A stretch of 64,000 bases of DNA from Maribacter sp. BPC-D8 (GCF_035207705.1 NZ_CP128187.1:1674001-1738000), one strand, 5' to 3'. Shown: positions 1 through 9,650, numbered from the stretch's first letter. Numbers and translations are program-made. Notes: generated by a model not told the origin, from the sequence alone.

Positions 1-49
1 GGGAAACTTCTTTTGAGTAGTTTATTTTTTTGATTTAAGTTGTTTATAA

Positions 50-80
50 AAGCTCGTCTGTAAAAGACGGGCTTTTTTTT
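50..80 (+). terminator. Rho-independent terminator at left edge
   Basis: A 10-bp stem (AAGCTCGTCT at 50-59 pairing with AGACGGGCTT at 65-74, with one G-T pair) with a short A-rich loop runs into eight T. It most likely ends a gene lying to the left of the window. The run of A before the stem means it could also work for transcription coming from the right. Confidence 0.75.
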
Positions 81-113
81 GTTTTTATACTTTTAAAATA
101 AACGGTAGCAAAC

Positions 114-135
114 GTATATTAACCGGTTAATATAC
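114..135. repeat. perfect 22-bp palindrome
   Basis: The half-site GTATATTAACC (114-124) is followed directly by its exact complement GGTTAATATAC (125-135). It lies between the terminator and the first cassette. It may be an operator, a recombination site or part of an array-head (attI-like) region. Nothing in the sequence decides which. Confidence 0.6.
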
Positions 136-196
136 TGCTATGTTATTGTATTCATTGGTATTACCAAGTTATTGACTACATTGTATCTAAAATAGA

Positions 197-220
197 TATA
201 AAGTAACTTGTTACTTTATA
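197..220. repeat. inverted repeat with 11-bp arms and a 2-base spacer
   Basis: TATAAAGTAAC (197-207) and GTTACTTTATA (210-220) are perfect complements separated by TT. The inner ends read AAC and GTT, as in the cassette cores, and the first cassette boundary GTT follows six bases later. It is a candidate for a simple two-core recombination site at the head of the array. That role is inferred from position and shape only. Confidence 0.5.
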
Positions 221-453
221 CAATTGTTACCAAAAATACTAAACAACTTTTTCAGAAACTTCAAAATTCTGCAAATGGAATTAACTATTCGAGATTAAAA
301 GGGTTGAATTTGAATTTATTGAATACAAAGATTGCGTATGGACTTCCTACTCGAACGTAATCTGAACGAAGAAGGACTTTTGAGCAAGTTTACGCAGATG
401 GACTTCACTCGCGCGGAATTAATAGGACGTAGTAATATATATTTCAAAGTTTT

Positions 454-633
454 ATGTTTATACCCGTTTTCACCTTACTCACACTTACGATAATAGCATT
501 AACTATATTTGTAATTAAAAAAAAAGATAGAAGAACTACAATCATTATTGGCAGTATATTTCTTGGAATCTTACTATTGATAGGTCTGTTTATTATGTTC
601 GTTATAATTCAGTTCGGCAGAGGTTGGGGTTAA
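454..633 (+). CDS. small membrane protein (59 aa), first cassette
   Basis: ATG at 454 opens a 59-residue frame with two hydrophobic segments (about residues 2-20 and 28-52) separated by a KKKDRR turn, so a two-pass membrane peptide is likely. It is the only frame in the cassette that starts GTTACCAAAA at 226 and ends TTTTGGTAAC at 672. The 5' part of the cassette (226-453) is non-coding and holds a motif seen again near other cassette ends ('agcaagttt...atggacttcact'). Function unknown. Confidence 0.6.
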   Translation: MFIPVFTLLTLTIIALTIFVIKKKDRRTTIIIGSIFLGILLLIGLFIMFVIIQFGRGWG

Positions 634-662
634 ATACTTAATATTAGTGTTGAGAAAAGTAC

Positions 663-860
663 TTTTGGTAACAAAACCTAAACGTAATGCGGACTTGGGA
701 CTAAAACGAAAGGTCTGTGTATATTTATAATGTCGCTAAATCTTATTGATTTAGCTTTGGATAAGAAAAATAAAACTAAACAATAAGCTTTAGCTTCGTG
801 CGTAGACGGAAACGAAAAGTTTCCATGCCACCGCACTACGCTTAGCTAAAACGTTACCTG
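663..860 (+). repeat. attC-like spacer, family A
   Basis: R''-like TTTTGGTAAC (663-672) begins the spacer and GTTACCTG (853-860) ends it. Inside are the family A marks: 'gcggactt', 'gtctgtgtatattta', the arm 'gtcgctaaatctta' with its complement 'tttagctttgga', and a second hairpin 'agacggaaac...gtttcc'. The whole can fold into one long imperfect hairpin. Confidence 0.8.
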
Positions 861-979
861 CAAGCTAAAAAAAGCCAGCCGCACAAATAGCACATTTGGT
901 TTTTGCCGACACACGAGCCAAAACTTAAAAAACCAAAAGAGCTATTTTTTGCCAACCCAGATGAGATTAAAATTAAAAT

Positions 980-3900
980 ATGAGTAAAGAAATAGTATCT
1001 GCAAGCGGAGAAAGAGCAGCAATGGGTGGTTATTTGCCTCAATTTGATGAGTTCGCTTGGTTTGTCTATTTGAATCTAATAAACAAAAAACTTGAATGGA
1101 TTCGAATAGCAGACCCCAAAGCTGAGAAACTAGATGACATTCAGTATTCAACTCATTCAGAAATTCATGCCTATCAAGTAAAATGGACTATTGCTGATGC
1201 GAATATTTCATTTGCAAACTTTACTGATTTACTACCATTAATCGCTTCTAGTTGGAAAAATTTAAAAGCAGTTAATCCTAGCAAAAAAATAATCCCTCAT
1301 TTAATCACTAACAAACCAACTTCCTCCAATGACAGCTTGAAGGATGACAACGCAAAAAAAATTGGTTCATTTGAAGACTTTATTTCTGAAGTTTGGGTGA
1401 AGATCAAATCGAATCAATCTTTTGATGACAAATGGAACCCAATCATTGCAGAACTCAAAAAAACTTCAGCTCTTACTGAATCCGAATTTGAAGAATTTAT
1501 CCATTACTTTGATTTTCAACCAGATTACAAACAGAAGCAATTTAATGTAAGAAATACTAAATACTCTAAAGAAGACGAAGACCTTCAACAGATTAGCAGA
1601 TTTATTATTGAAAAAGTTGCCAGTCCAGAAAGATCAGTTGAATTCAATCGTCAAGAAATTATTAAAGAATTAGGATGGTCTGACAGATTTAAAACCATAT
1701 TTAATCATGAATTAATAGTTGATAGACGAAGTTACCAGCCTATCCAATCAACAATTGACTTATTAAACGCAAAGTTAACTGAACATAAAAATGGATATCT
1801 ATTTTTACAGGGAGGCCCAGGTTCTGGTAAATCTACCTTATTAAACCAGTGGTCTAAAGGGTTAAGTCAACGAATTGTAAGATATTTTGCATTTGACTTT
1901 GTTAATCCCTCTTCAAATTTGAACTTTCATGAAAGAGGAAATGCTACCCATCTCTTTTTTGATTTGGTTTTCCAATTAAAAGAAGCGGGCATTTATAAAA
2001 GGGATATTCTCCCCTATAAAGATTTAATCTTTTTAAAGGAAGTTTTCAGTGAACAGTTAAAAGCAATTAGTCAAGACTTTAAAAAAAATGGTCAACCAAC
2101 TATACTTATAATTGATGGTTTAGATCATGTTCCTAGAGAATATAAAATTACCGCAAATAGCTTCTTACAAGAACTTCCACTACCAAATTCGCTCCCTGAA
2201 GGAGTATACATTATTTTAGGAAGTCAAACATTTGAACTTGAGGATATACAACAAGAAATTCAAGCTGAATTTCAAAATGGAAGTAGAACAATCCAAATTG
2301 ATTCCTTAAAAAAGGAAGAAGTATACACATACATAGATACGATTGATTATCCAACAAGATTAAGTAATTCACAAAAGCTAAAAATATTTGAAAAATCACA
2401 AGGTCACCCTTTATACCTATCATATTTGATTGGAAAAATTAGTGAAGCTGATTCAGTTGAAGATGCAATAGAATCGTTTGATACAATTGATGGTGATATA
2501 GACAATTATTACAAGAAAATATGGAAGCCTATCCAAAAAGAAGAGGATTTGATAAACCTATTAGGTTTAATGACAAGAATTAATGGCTCAATAAGCCTTT
2601 CCTTTATTCAAGAATGGGATTTTGATCGTAAGGTTCTAAAATCATTCAAAGAAAAAGCTAAAGTTCTGTTTAATGAAACAGAAAAAACTTTGTCTTTCTT
2701 TCACAATTCCTTTAAACAATTCCTTCTCCAGCATACTGCTTTAGACTATTTAACGGATGAAATTGACCCGAAAGTAAATCTAGAATATCACATTCAACTT
2801 GCTAATTTCTATAGAAATTCTAAGGTGGAGAAATCATGGAAACAAAACCACCACCTATTTAAAGCTAAGCAATATGACAAGTTTATTTCAGAAGTTACAC
2901 CAGATAATTTCACCTCCCAATTATTAAACTTCAGACCAGCAGAAGATATAAAGCAGGATGCAAAACTAGGAATTGAAATAGCGCTGCAGACTAAGAACAT
3001 CAATATACTCATAAGATATCTGTTTTCATTAGCCGAAATCGAAAGAAGACTATTCAATATAGATCCTGCGGCATTTACAGAAGAGTTATTATTTTTAAAT
3101 AAATACGACTTAGCACGAGATTATCTAAGAACAGGTAACACTCTACATTGTAGTGAATCATATGCATTTAAAGCCTGTCGCTTGTTTATTGAATTTGGAT
3201 ACAAATCAGAAGGAGCCACTCTATACAATTTGGCCTATCCAGAGATTATCACAAATACTGGGATTCACATTGATGATTCACATAGGTATGAAGAAATAAG
3301 GGACTCTTTAGAGGAATGGATTTATACATCACCATATTTTGAAACAACGGAGAATATTCTCTTAATTATTAATAACATTAAATTCTCTGAAGGTATACAA
3401 GAAAATAGATTCGAAGAAAAGGAATCTGATTTACTATTACGATTACTTTCTAATCTTGGTTATAGTTTAATAGATCAAAACAAATGGGATGATTTTAATG
3501 TAGTTGTCAAACAAATAGACACCAATTCTTCGAAAGGTAAAACCGCATTTTTCGAGCTTGTTCAGTATTGCATTGAACAATGTCTTGATCTTAACGATAG
3601 TAGACGTGCAAACGAATATTTATTATTATTAACAGCTCATTTCACAATAGAGAAGGCAAAATCAATTGGCAAAATATACATTGCTGATTTAATTTATAAA
3701 GTCACCAGAGACGTTGATGAAACATATAATTGGATTAAGGATGTTAAACAACCTTCAAACGTAGGAAAAGACCGACTAGGGTATGATGATTCATTAGACG
3801 CTTTTCTTCCATTAATCAAACTTAACAAGTTACTTAATATTTGCGAAAAAGGAGTATCCATTACTTCTGCAATTCCAGCTGCTGATAAAGGTGCAGATGA

Positions 3901-6900
3901 AGAAATTTTAGTAGAATTTGAAAGAATGTTATGTCTTACAGCTCAAATTCTAGCTGATGGAATTTTACAAAAACCAGTAGCTACTGATATTACTAAAAGA
4001 GTAATTCCAATTGTCAGGTTTTACTATAAAGAAATATCTCATCGAAACAACTATTGGTACAAACTAACACAGTCTAAAGGTCAATATTTTGATTACTTGG
4101 TTTCTGCTGTTTCCAAACTTAATGCTAAAAGCTTAGAAAACATAGGTGATTATTTGTTCAATGAATTTCATGAGAAGCCAAAATATTGGAGTACCAGTAT
4201 CCAACGAAAAATCATTAAATCATTATTAAATCATGGATTTAACCCTAAAAAAGCGATATCACAGTTAAGAAGCTTGGAAGACTCTATGTTAATGGATCAC
4301 GATATCGATGGGCGTATTACCGAGTGCTTATCTCATGCGAAGGTATGGTTCATATTAGGTAAGCCTGAGGAAGGTGAAAAATGGCTCAAACAAGCAATTC
4401 AAGAATCTATCGGAGTTGGTTATAGAAAAGATTATCAATTTAGTACATGGATTGATTGGCTACGAAAAATTAACCTTAAAGACCCATCAGTAGGTTCTGA
4501 AAGAATAAAATGGTTCTTATCTCATTTGAATCATATAAAAGAAACCACTGAAGGAAGAGCTTATTGGAATGCCTCTGAAGAGTTATTAGAAGTAACATAT
4601 GAACATAACCTGAATGATGGTCTTGAGCAGACGATTTGGCAATTAGATAATGATCTAATAGATTTTAAAGATTCTATTACTCTTTTTATCAAATATTTCA
4701 TCATTAGAACGAAAAATGAAGAAGATTTCAAAAGTATAGTTCAACTATACAATAGTTTATATCTGCTTCTTACTGAATCAGCCAATTCTTCCCTACTTAA
4801 ACATATTTTAGACAAAGGATATGAAATTGTAAAAGAAGATTTTTTACGAGAACATGTACCTGATATTATTTCGTCTATAAATGTTAAAGCTTACGAAGAA
4901 TCCAGACATTATTTACTTTCTGAAATTAATAGCTTCTTTTTATCAAAAGAGCTAAGAATAGAAGACTATTATTCGGATTTCACGATACCTACAAAAAAAG
5001 AAAGTGATAGCTCGTCATCTTCTTCTAATACCTTGACTTTAAAACCAGATTATCAAAACATTGATGAAAAGGAAGTACTAGAAAGAGTTACAAATTTTGT
5101 TGATTTCAAAAAAATAATTCAAGAAGAAGATCAAGCAAATTCATCCTTTAATTGGTCAAAAGTTATAGAAAAAATAACTCCATTATTGTCTTCAACACAA
5201 ATAAAAGAAATTACCAGTTTAGCGAAAATTGGAAGAAGGGAGTCAGACTTCTATGCTAAATTAAGTGAAGCTGCTTTGAAACTTAAAGACAAAGAACTCG
5301 CAACAAGTTTAGCCAACAAAAGTATTGAGTTGTCGAGCGAGTCAGGATGGGTTAAATATTATGATGGAGGTACGCGAATCAACGCTTTTAATGCACTAAA
5401 GCAAATCAATCCTATCCTCTCATCTAATAAGGCATTTGAAGTGTTCGCTTATGATATAGTAAGCGGTAATTATCCTAGTTCGTATATAGAACATCTTGAA
5501 GACATAGTTCCATTACTAACGGAAAACTACATTGAAGAAGAGCTTTGGATTGAAATATTTGGTTACTTACAGAGGCTAATGTCAAACAGTAAACCAGTTG
5601 AAGATTTACCTACTCTTTCATCAATAAGTCAGCCAATCATAGAAACGTTGGTCGATTACATCGTGTATTTATCAAAGAATCCTGTCTCAATAATAAAGGA
5701 ACAATCTACTCTGCTATTGGCAAAGTATATTAATCAGAATAATGACTATGCATTGACGCAACTACTGAATGGAAATGTAGATGATTATTTCTCCATGGAT
5801 GTAATTATAGCACTGTCTGAGCTAAGCTTTCCAAATCTTCAACTACTCAAATCAAAAATTCAAAATCTATCCATATCTAAGGACTATCAGTTAAGAGAAA
5901 ATGCAAAAATTATATTGACTGAATTGGAAGAAGATATTCCCATTCCAAAAAGCATAAAACTACCAAGTGTATATTCTCTTATTATTCCCGAACCTAAACG
6001 GATAGAAATTGATAAAGAGATTGACCCCTATTTCCCAGATGTTGATATTAATGATCCTAGAGACTTAATAAGACCGTTTGAATTCCAAATCCGAGTGTTA
6101 TCCAAGGAATCTGGAATTTCTGAATCAAATCTCATTTATAGAGCTCATTCTATAATGAAAGAAATTGGACAGGAGGAAGAATGGACTGTTGAATATGAAA
6201 AAAAACTTAGAAGTCATTTAGAAGAAATTTACTTAAAATACTCCTACCCAAGACCAAGAGTTATTGCAGCTCGAAGAGCCATAATGCATGTGACTACTGA
6301 ATTAATAGATTCTGGGACTATAGATAATAAGCAAATTGGAAGTGTTTTTAAATCACATGATTATGTCGTTCCACATTTCAATGAATTAGCAAAACCAGTA
6401 TTTATTCAAACAATTAAAGAAAGAGATTTTGGCGGAGTTGGAAATGATTGGCTGGATAGAATAAATGAATCATCAAGATTAGATGAACCTCTATTGGATT
6501 ATAAGGATAACTTCAAAGTAGTTGCGGAATACAGTCAAGTTAAAAACTTGGATTGGGGATCACCAACTGAAGATTATATGTGGCAAATTGCTCTCAATAA
6601 TGAATTAGGTGAAAACGAAGACTATATTTTTGGTTCTGTCTTTCATCAATTAAGTAGCAATTATTATGAGTTAAGAGGAGGTGGACATTTTGTTGTTGTA
6701 ATTAGAGATCATAGATTCGATCAATTTGATTTAAAATCCAAATGGATTGCTATTAATCCTGTTTTAGCAAGGCATTTAGGATGGGAACCTGAACCAACCA
6801 AATTATTTGCTTGGAAAAACTCTCAAGGTGAACTAATGGCTGAATCTATTTATTGGTCAAACGGGAACATTCATATGACGCCACGTAAAGATGGAGAAGT

Positions 6901-7054
6901 TGGAGAAGGGTGGTTTGTTATTGTTTCAGAAGATGGATTAGAACAGCTTAAATCTATCGAGAAGAACTTGTTTCTTCAAAAGAAATTAATGCGATCAAAA
7001 TATGAAGATTCTGTTTTAATGAATAATCAAATATTTAACGTAACAAGAATTTAA
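980..7054 (+). CDS. STAND-type NTPase with N-terminal nuclease-like domain (2024 aa), probable anti-phage protein
   Basis: A single very large cytoplasmic protein. Residues 1-120 contain R12, the D52-D53 pair and Q66-V67-K68, the D...QxK pattern of DUF4297/Cap4-type double-strand DNA nucleases. Residues 278-286 read GGPGSGKST (Walker A, K284) and 375-382 read ILIIDGLD (Walker B), a NACHT/AAA-like P-loop core. Residues from about 650 to 1650 look like long helical (TPR-like) repeats, and the last 150 residues are rich in beta strand and aromatic residues (FVVVIRDHRFDQF). Nuclease, STAND NTPase and helical sensor in that order is the Avs layout, so a role in sensing phage protein and cutting DNA is likely but inferred. 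The gene fills a cassette of about 6.3 kb (853-7189), far larger than its neighbours. Confidence 0.85.
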   Translation: MSKEIVSASGERAAMGGYLPQFDEFAWFVYLNLINKKLEWIRIADPKAEKLDDIQYSTHSEIHAYQVKWTIADANISFANFTDLLPLIASSWKNLKAVNPSKKIIPHLITNKPTSSNDSLKDDNAKKIGSFEDFISEVWVKIKSNQSFDDKWNPIIAELKKTSALTESEFEEFIHYFDFQPDYKQKQFNVRNTKYSKEDEDLQQISRFIIEKVASPERSVEFNRQEIIKELGWSDRFKTIFNHELIVDRRSYQPIQSTIDLLNAKLTEHKNGYLFLQGGPGSGKSTLLNQWSKGLSQRIVRYFAFDFVNPSSNLNFHERGNATHLFFDLVFQLKEAGIYKRDILPYKDLIFLKEVFSEQLKAISQDFKKNGQPTILIIDGLDHVPREYKITANSFLQELPLPNSLPEGVYIILGSQTFELEDIQQEIQAEFQNGSRTIQIDSLKKEEVYTYIDTIDYPTRLSNSQKLKIFEKSQGHPLYLSYLIGKISEADSVEDAIESFDTIDGDIDNYYKKIWKPIQKEEDLINLLGLMTRINGSISLSFIQEWDFDRKVLKSFKEKAKVLFNETEKTLSFFHNSFKQFLLQHTALDYLTDEIDPKVNLEYHIQLANFYRNSKVEKSWKQNHHLFKAKQYDKFISEVTPDNFTSQLLNFRPAEDIKQDAKLGIEIALQTKNINILIRYLFSLAEIERRLFNIDPAAFTEELLFLNKYDLARDYLRTGNTLHCSESYAFKACRLFIEFGYKSEGATLYNLAYPEIITNTGIHIDDSHRYEEIRDSLEEWIYTSPYFETTENILLIINNIKFSEGIQENRFEEKESDLLLRLLSNLGYSLIDQNKWDDFNVVVKQIDTNSSKGKTAFFELVQYCIEQCLDLNDSRRANEYLLLLTAHFTIEKAKSIGKIYIADLIYKVTRDVDETYNWIKDVKQPSNVGKDRLGYDDSLDAFLPLIKLNKLLNICEKGVSITSAIPAADKGADEEILVEFERMLCLTAQILADGILQKPVATDITKRVIPIVRFYYKEISHRNNYWYKLTQSKGQYFDYLVSAVSKLNAKSLENIGDYLFNEFHEKPKYWSTSIQRKIIKSLLNHGFNPKKAISQLRSLEDSMLMDHDIDGRITECLSHAKVWFILGKPEEGEKWLKQAIQESIGVGYRKDYQFSTWIDWLRKINLKDPSVGSERIKWFLSHLNHIKETTEGRAYWNASEELLEVTYEHNLNDGLEQTIWQLDNDLIDFKDSITLFIKYFIIRTKNEEDFKSIVQLYNSLYLLLTESANSSLLKHILDKGYEIVKEDFLREHVPDIISSINVKAYEESRHYLLSEINSFFLSKELRIEDYYSDFTIPTKKESDSSSSSSNTLTLKPDYQNIDEKEVLERVTNFVDFKKIIQEEDQANSSFNWSKVIEKITPLLSSTQIKEITSLAKIGRRESDFYAKLSEAALKLKDKELATSLANKSIELSSESGWVKYYDGGTRINAFNALKQINPILSSNKAFEVFAYDIVSGNYPSSYIEHLEDIVPLLTENYIEEELWIEIFGYLQRLMSNSKPVEDLPTLSSISQPIIETLVDYIVYLSKNPVSIIKEQSTLLLAKYINQNNDYALTQLLNGNVDDYFSMDVIIALSELSFPNLQLLKSKIQNLSISKDYQLRENAKIILTELEEDIPIPKSIKLPSVYSLIIPEPKRIEIDKEIDPYFPDVDINDPRDLIRPFEFQIRVLSKESGISESNLIYRAHSIMKEIGQEEEWTVEYEKKLRSHLEEIYLKYSYPRPRVIAARRAIMHVTTELIDSGTIDNKQIGSVFKSHDYVVPHFNELAKPVFIQTIKERDFGGVGNDWLDRINESSRLDEPLLDYKDNFKVVAEYSQVKNLDWGSPTEDYMWQIALNNELGENEDYIFGSVFHQLSSNYYELRGGGHFVVVIRDHRFDQFDLKSKWIAINPVLARHLGWEPEPTKLFAWKNSQGELMAESIYWSNGNIHMTPRKDGEVGEGWFVIVSEDGLEQLKSIEKNLFLQKKLMRSKYEDSVLMNNQIFNVTRI

Positions 7055-7181
7055 TGATGAATCCCAACACCTTTATCCATACACATTGCCAAGTCGCTCA
7101 AAAGCCAGCCGCTAAAGCCAAAACTTGGCAAAGAGTATGTCTTCTGCCAACGCTAGCAAGTTTGCGGAAAGAAAAGCCAGA

Positions 7182-7379
7182 CAGGTAACAATGTATAAAA
7201 AACATAGGGCGTTTGTGCTAAACCGAAAGGTCTGTGAATACTAAAAAAGTCCGCTAAATATAAAATTTGGCATTTATAGACGAAAAAATAAAAGCAAAAT
7301 ATTTATATTTAGCTAAGTAATAAACCGAAACGAAAGTGCTTATTTATTGCCCTACGTTTCTTATACTAACCGTTGGCAG
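7182..7379 (+). repeat. attC-like spacer, family B
   Basis: It starts CAGGTAAC (7182-7189), the complement of the GTTACCTG that opened the preceding 6.3 kb cassette at 853, and ends GTTGGCAG (7372-7379). Family B marks: 'aatgtataaaa', 'ccgctaaatataaaattt', a matching 'aaatatttatatttagc' arm, and 'tacgtttcttatac' before the final GTT. Confidence 0.8.
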
Positions 7380-7396
7380 TAATAACTCGAATAATA

Positions 7397-7831
7397 ATGG
7401 CAGTTTTAGAATCTAATACTTATAGTAATATTGTAGAAGTTGGAAAAAAAGCAGTTACTGCGTTAAAAAATCATGATTTAGAGGCGTTCGAAAAGTGGGC
7501 AGAACAAGGTTGGCAATTATTTCCTGAACCTAAAGAAAATTGGAATCAAGGATATAATTATGCTAAAATGGTCTTCAAAGGAGTTTTCGATAATCAAAAA
7601 TTCGAATCAGCTAAATTATGGCTAAATAGAATGATTTCGAATAACAATCATCTACATAATTTTGATGGAGAATGTCAGTTTTATGAAGGTAAATATTTGT
7701 TCGAAACTGGCGAATTTGAAAAGGCTTTATCTAATTTTAAAGGAGTTGTAAAAGATGCAGGATTAAGATATTTTGAAGAAGACAAAAAATATCTTGATTT
7801 CTACAAAAACCCACATAAATATATAAAGTAA
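7397..7831 (+). CDS. TPR-like small cytoplasmic protein (144 aa)
   Basis: The ATG at 7397 (MAVLESNTY) is preferred over a TTG at 7373 that lies inside the GTT core. The protein is helical and resembles TPR units: residues 20-45 (LKNHDLEAFEKWAEQGWQLF), 45-75 and 95-125 (FEGKYLFETGEFEKALSNF-like). It ends YKNPHKYIK. Two relatives lie in other cassettes of this window: an intact one at 57395 and a broken one at 44544, with the same PEPKE and KNPEKYI-type motifs. The signal-free sequence suggests a cytoplasmic location. The partner is unknown. Confidence 0.8.
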   Translation: MAVLESNTYSNIVEVGKKAVTALKNHDLEAFEKWAEQGWQLFPEPKENWNQGYNYAKMVFKGVFDNQKFESAKLWLNRMISNNNHLHNFDGECQFYEGKYLFETGEFEKALSNFKGVVKDAGLRYFEEDKKYLDFYKNPHKYIK

Positions 7832-7943
7832 TGTTTGGCAAATGGATTTTTTAGCAAGTTTGCTCAAATGGACTTCACTCGAACGGGCTTCAGAAGGTTC
7901 CAATCTGCGCAAGCAGAATGTGCTTACTCATATGTTTCGCTAC

Positions 7944-8143
7944 TACTGCCAACAAAGCCTAAACGTAATGCGGACTTTAGGGCTGAATCGTAAGGTCTGC
8001 GTATATTTATGAAGTCGCTAAATCTTATGGATTTAGCTTTGGACAAGAAAAAATAAAACTAAACAATAAGCTTTAGCTTCGTGCGCAGACGGAAACGAAA
8101 AGCTTCCTTGCCACCGCACTACGCTTAGCCCAGTCGTTGCCAT
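7944..8143 (+). repeat. attC-like spacer, family A
   Basis: TACTGCCAAC (7944-7953) is the exact complement of GTTGGCAGTA that opens the preceding cassette at 7372. The spacer ends GTTGCCAT (8136-8143). Inside are 'taatgcggacttta', 'gtcgctaaatcttatgg', 'atttagctttgga', and 'agacggaaacgaaaagcttcc'. Confidence 0.85.
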
Positions 8144-8148
8144 TAATT

Positions 8149-8763
8149 ATGAAAAAAACTGAGAACCCAAATAAAAAACTTGAACTAGTAATTAAAGATT
8201 CGGATTTACCTTCGCTCTCAAAAGATTTTGCGGAAGTAGCTGTTGATGGAATTTTGGATGATGGTGTTTTAAGGGATTTACCTCTTGTTGGAGCGGTTAT
8301 AGGTGTTATAAAATTTGGAAACTCAATAAATAAATATCTTTCTGCAAAGAAAATCTATAAATTCCTATTTGAGCTTCATAAAATTCCACAAGAAGATAGA
8401 ATTAAAAAAATTGACGAAATCAATAATTCTAAAAAGTATCAAAGTAGTGTTGGCGAAATGATATTCGAACTATTAGATAGAATTGAAAGCGACGGAAAAC
8501 CAGAAATAATTGGTAAAATGTTTGCTGCTGTAATCGAAGAAAAAATTGATTTTACTGATTATTTAAGATGTGCTCATATCGTGAAAAATTTCTTCTATTA
8601 TGATTTAGTAACATTAAAAAACGGACACGAAAAAGGAGAAATTTACACGAGTTTTGGAGATGGTTTTTTTGATAGTGGACTTGTTATAATCGGAACTATG
8701 GGTAAAAATGAAACTCGACTTTCAGAATTAGGTAAAATTATCATTGAAATTGGGATGAAATAA
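8149..8763 (+). CDS. hypothetical protein (204 aa), possible membrane-associated immunity-like protein
   Basis: Start at the ATG 8149, ten bases after the GTT core. The upstream TTG at 8137 would begin within the recombination site. Residues about 35-62 (GVLRDLPLVGAVIGVIKFGN) are glycine-rich and hydrophobic, a possible membrane-associated helix. The rest is helical and charged and ends in a short beta-like tail. I do not recognise a named family. The cassette is complete (GTTGCCATTA at 8136, TAATGGCAAC ending 8774), and the gene fills nearly all of it. Confidence 0.8.
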   Translation: MKKTENPNKKLELVIKDSDLPSLSKDFAEVAVDGILDDGVLRDLPLVGAVIGVIKFGNSINKYLSAKKIYKFLFELHKIPQEDRIKKIDEINNSKKYQSSVGEMIFELLDRIESDGKPEIIGKMFAAVIEEKIDFTDYLRCAHIVKNFFYYDLVTLKNGHEKGEIYTSFGDGFFDSGLVIIGTMGKNETRLSELGKIIIEIGMK

Positions 8764-8764
8764 C

Positions 8765-8965
8765 TAATGGCAACAATGTATATAAAACATAGCTAATATA
8801 GGCTTTCCGAAAGGTTTGTGTGTATTTATGAAGACCGCCAAATTTTTAAATTTGGCTTTTTGAGAAAATAAATATAAAAAGAAAAATTTAAAAATTCGGC
8901 TCGTGTATAATCCGAAAAGTTAGCGTCTATTTACACGCTACGTTCCATATACTAGACGTTGTAAC
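8765..8965 (+). repeat. attC-like spacer, family B
   Basis: TAATGGCAAC (8765-8774) pairs with the GTTGCCATTA that opens the cassette at 8136. The spacer ends GTTGTAAC (8958-8965). Inner arms: 'gaccgccaaatttttaa' and 'ttaaaaattcggc', then 'tacacgctacgtt'. Confidence 0.85.
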
Positions 8966-9000
8966 ACATTTTGAACAAACCTTTAACTAATTAATATCTA

Positions 9001-9630
9001 TTGAAATTAAGAGCAGTTTTTACGTTTCTGATACTTACCCTAATAACAAGTTGTTACTCGGAAAAATGTAACTGTGAAATGGTTAATGAAACTATTGAAG
9101 AGAATATTCAATCTTTGAAAGAAATAGAGAAATCGGAGTGGAATGAATTAAGAGCTGATAGTTACAAAACATTTAAAAATGATACTTACAGGCTTACTAT
9201 TTATCCAACATGGACGAATGCGGAGATTTCAGAATATAAAATGGAAAATGGATGGGGCGATCCGAAAATATCTATAAAACGATACGAGAGAATTCTAGAT
9301 GGACAAAAAACTCATCTAAAAAAAATTGGGGAAACTGAAGAAATTCCTTTGTCTGAAAATGATTGGAATCAATTTGACAATCTCGTAACGGAGCAATGCT
9401 TTTGGACTATGCCAATTCGCTCAAAAAGTCAATATTTAGACGGAACAGGGTGGATTCTTGAAGTAAAAAAGGGAAAAACTAACAGTTGTTCGGACAGAGA
9501 ATACCATATAGTTTCAAGAGTAACGGACTCGCCAAAATATTTTGAAATATGCGACAGGTTATTAAAGTTAGGCAATAGTTCCCAAAAAGAACAGGATAGC
9601 TTACTCTATAAAAGTTGGACCTCAGACTGA
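9001..9630 (+). CDS. secreted lipoprotein (209 aa)
   Basis: TTG start at 9001, with no ATG in a suitable place. The first 18 residues form a lipoprotein signal (LRAVFTFLILTLITSC), with C18 as the lipidated residue, so the mature protein sits on the cell envelope. The rest is charged, with several Trp and Cys, and has no family I recognise. The cassette opens GTTGTAAC at 8958. Its end (9651-9660) is worn, reading TTACAAT where GTTACAAC is expected. A 16-base A run follows the stop. Confidence 0.7.
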   Translation: MKLRAVFTFLILTLITSCYSEKCNCEMVNETIEENIQSLKEIEKSEWNELRADSYKTFKNDTYRLTIYPTWTNAEISEYKMENGWGDPKISIKRYERILDGQKTHLKKIGETEEIPLSENDWNQFDNLVTEQCFWTMPIRSKSQYLDGTGWILEVKKGKTNSCSDREYHIVSRVTDSPKYFEICDRLLKLGNSSQKEQDSLLYKSWTSD

Positions 9631-9650
9631 ACGAAAAAAAAAAAAAAAAC

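Noticed and set aside
226..860. Cassettes as miniature transposons (MITEs) with terminal inverted repeats
   Set aside because: The terminal bases differ for every unit and no target duplication is seen. A transposase would need one fixed end sequence.
2211..3057. Minus-strand open frames inside the large NTPase gene
   Set aside because: They are antisense shadows of a gene with strong domain evidence.
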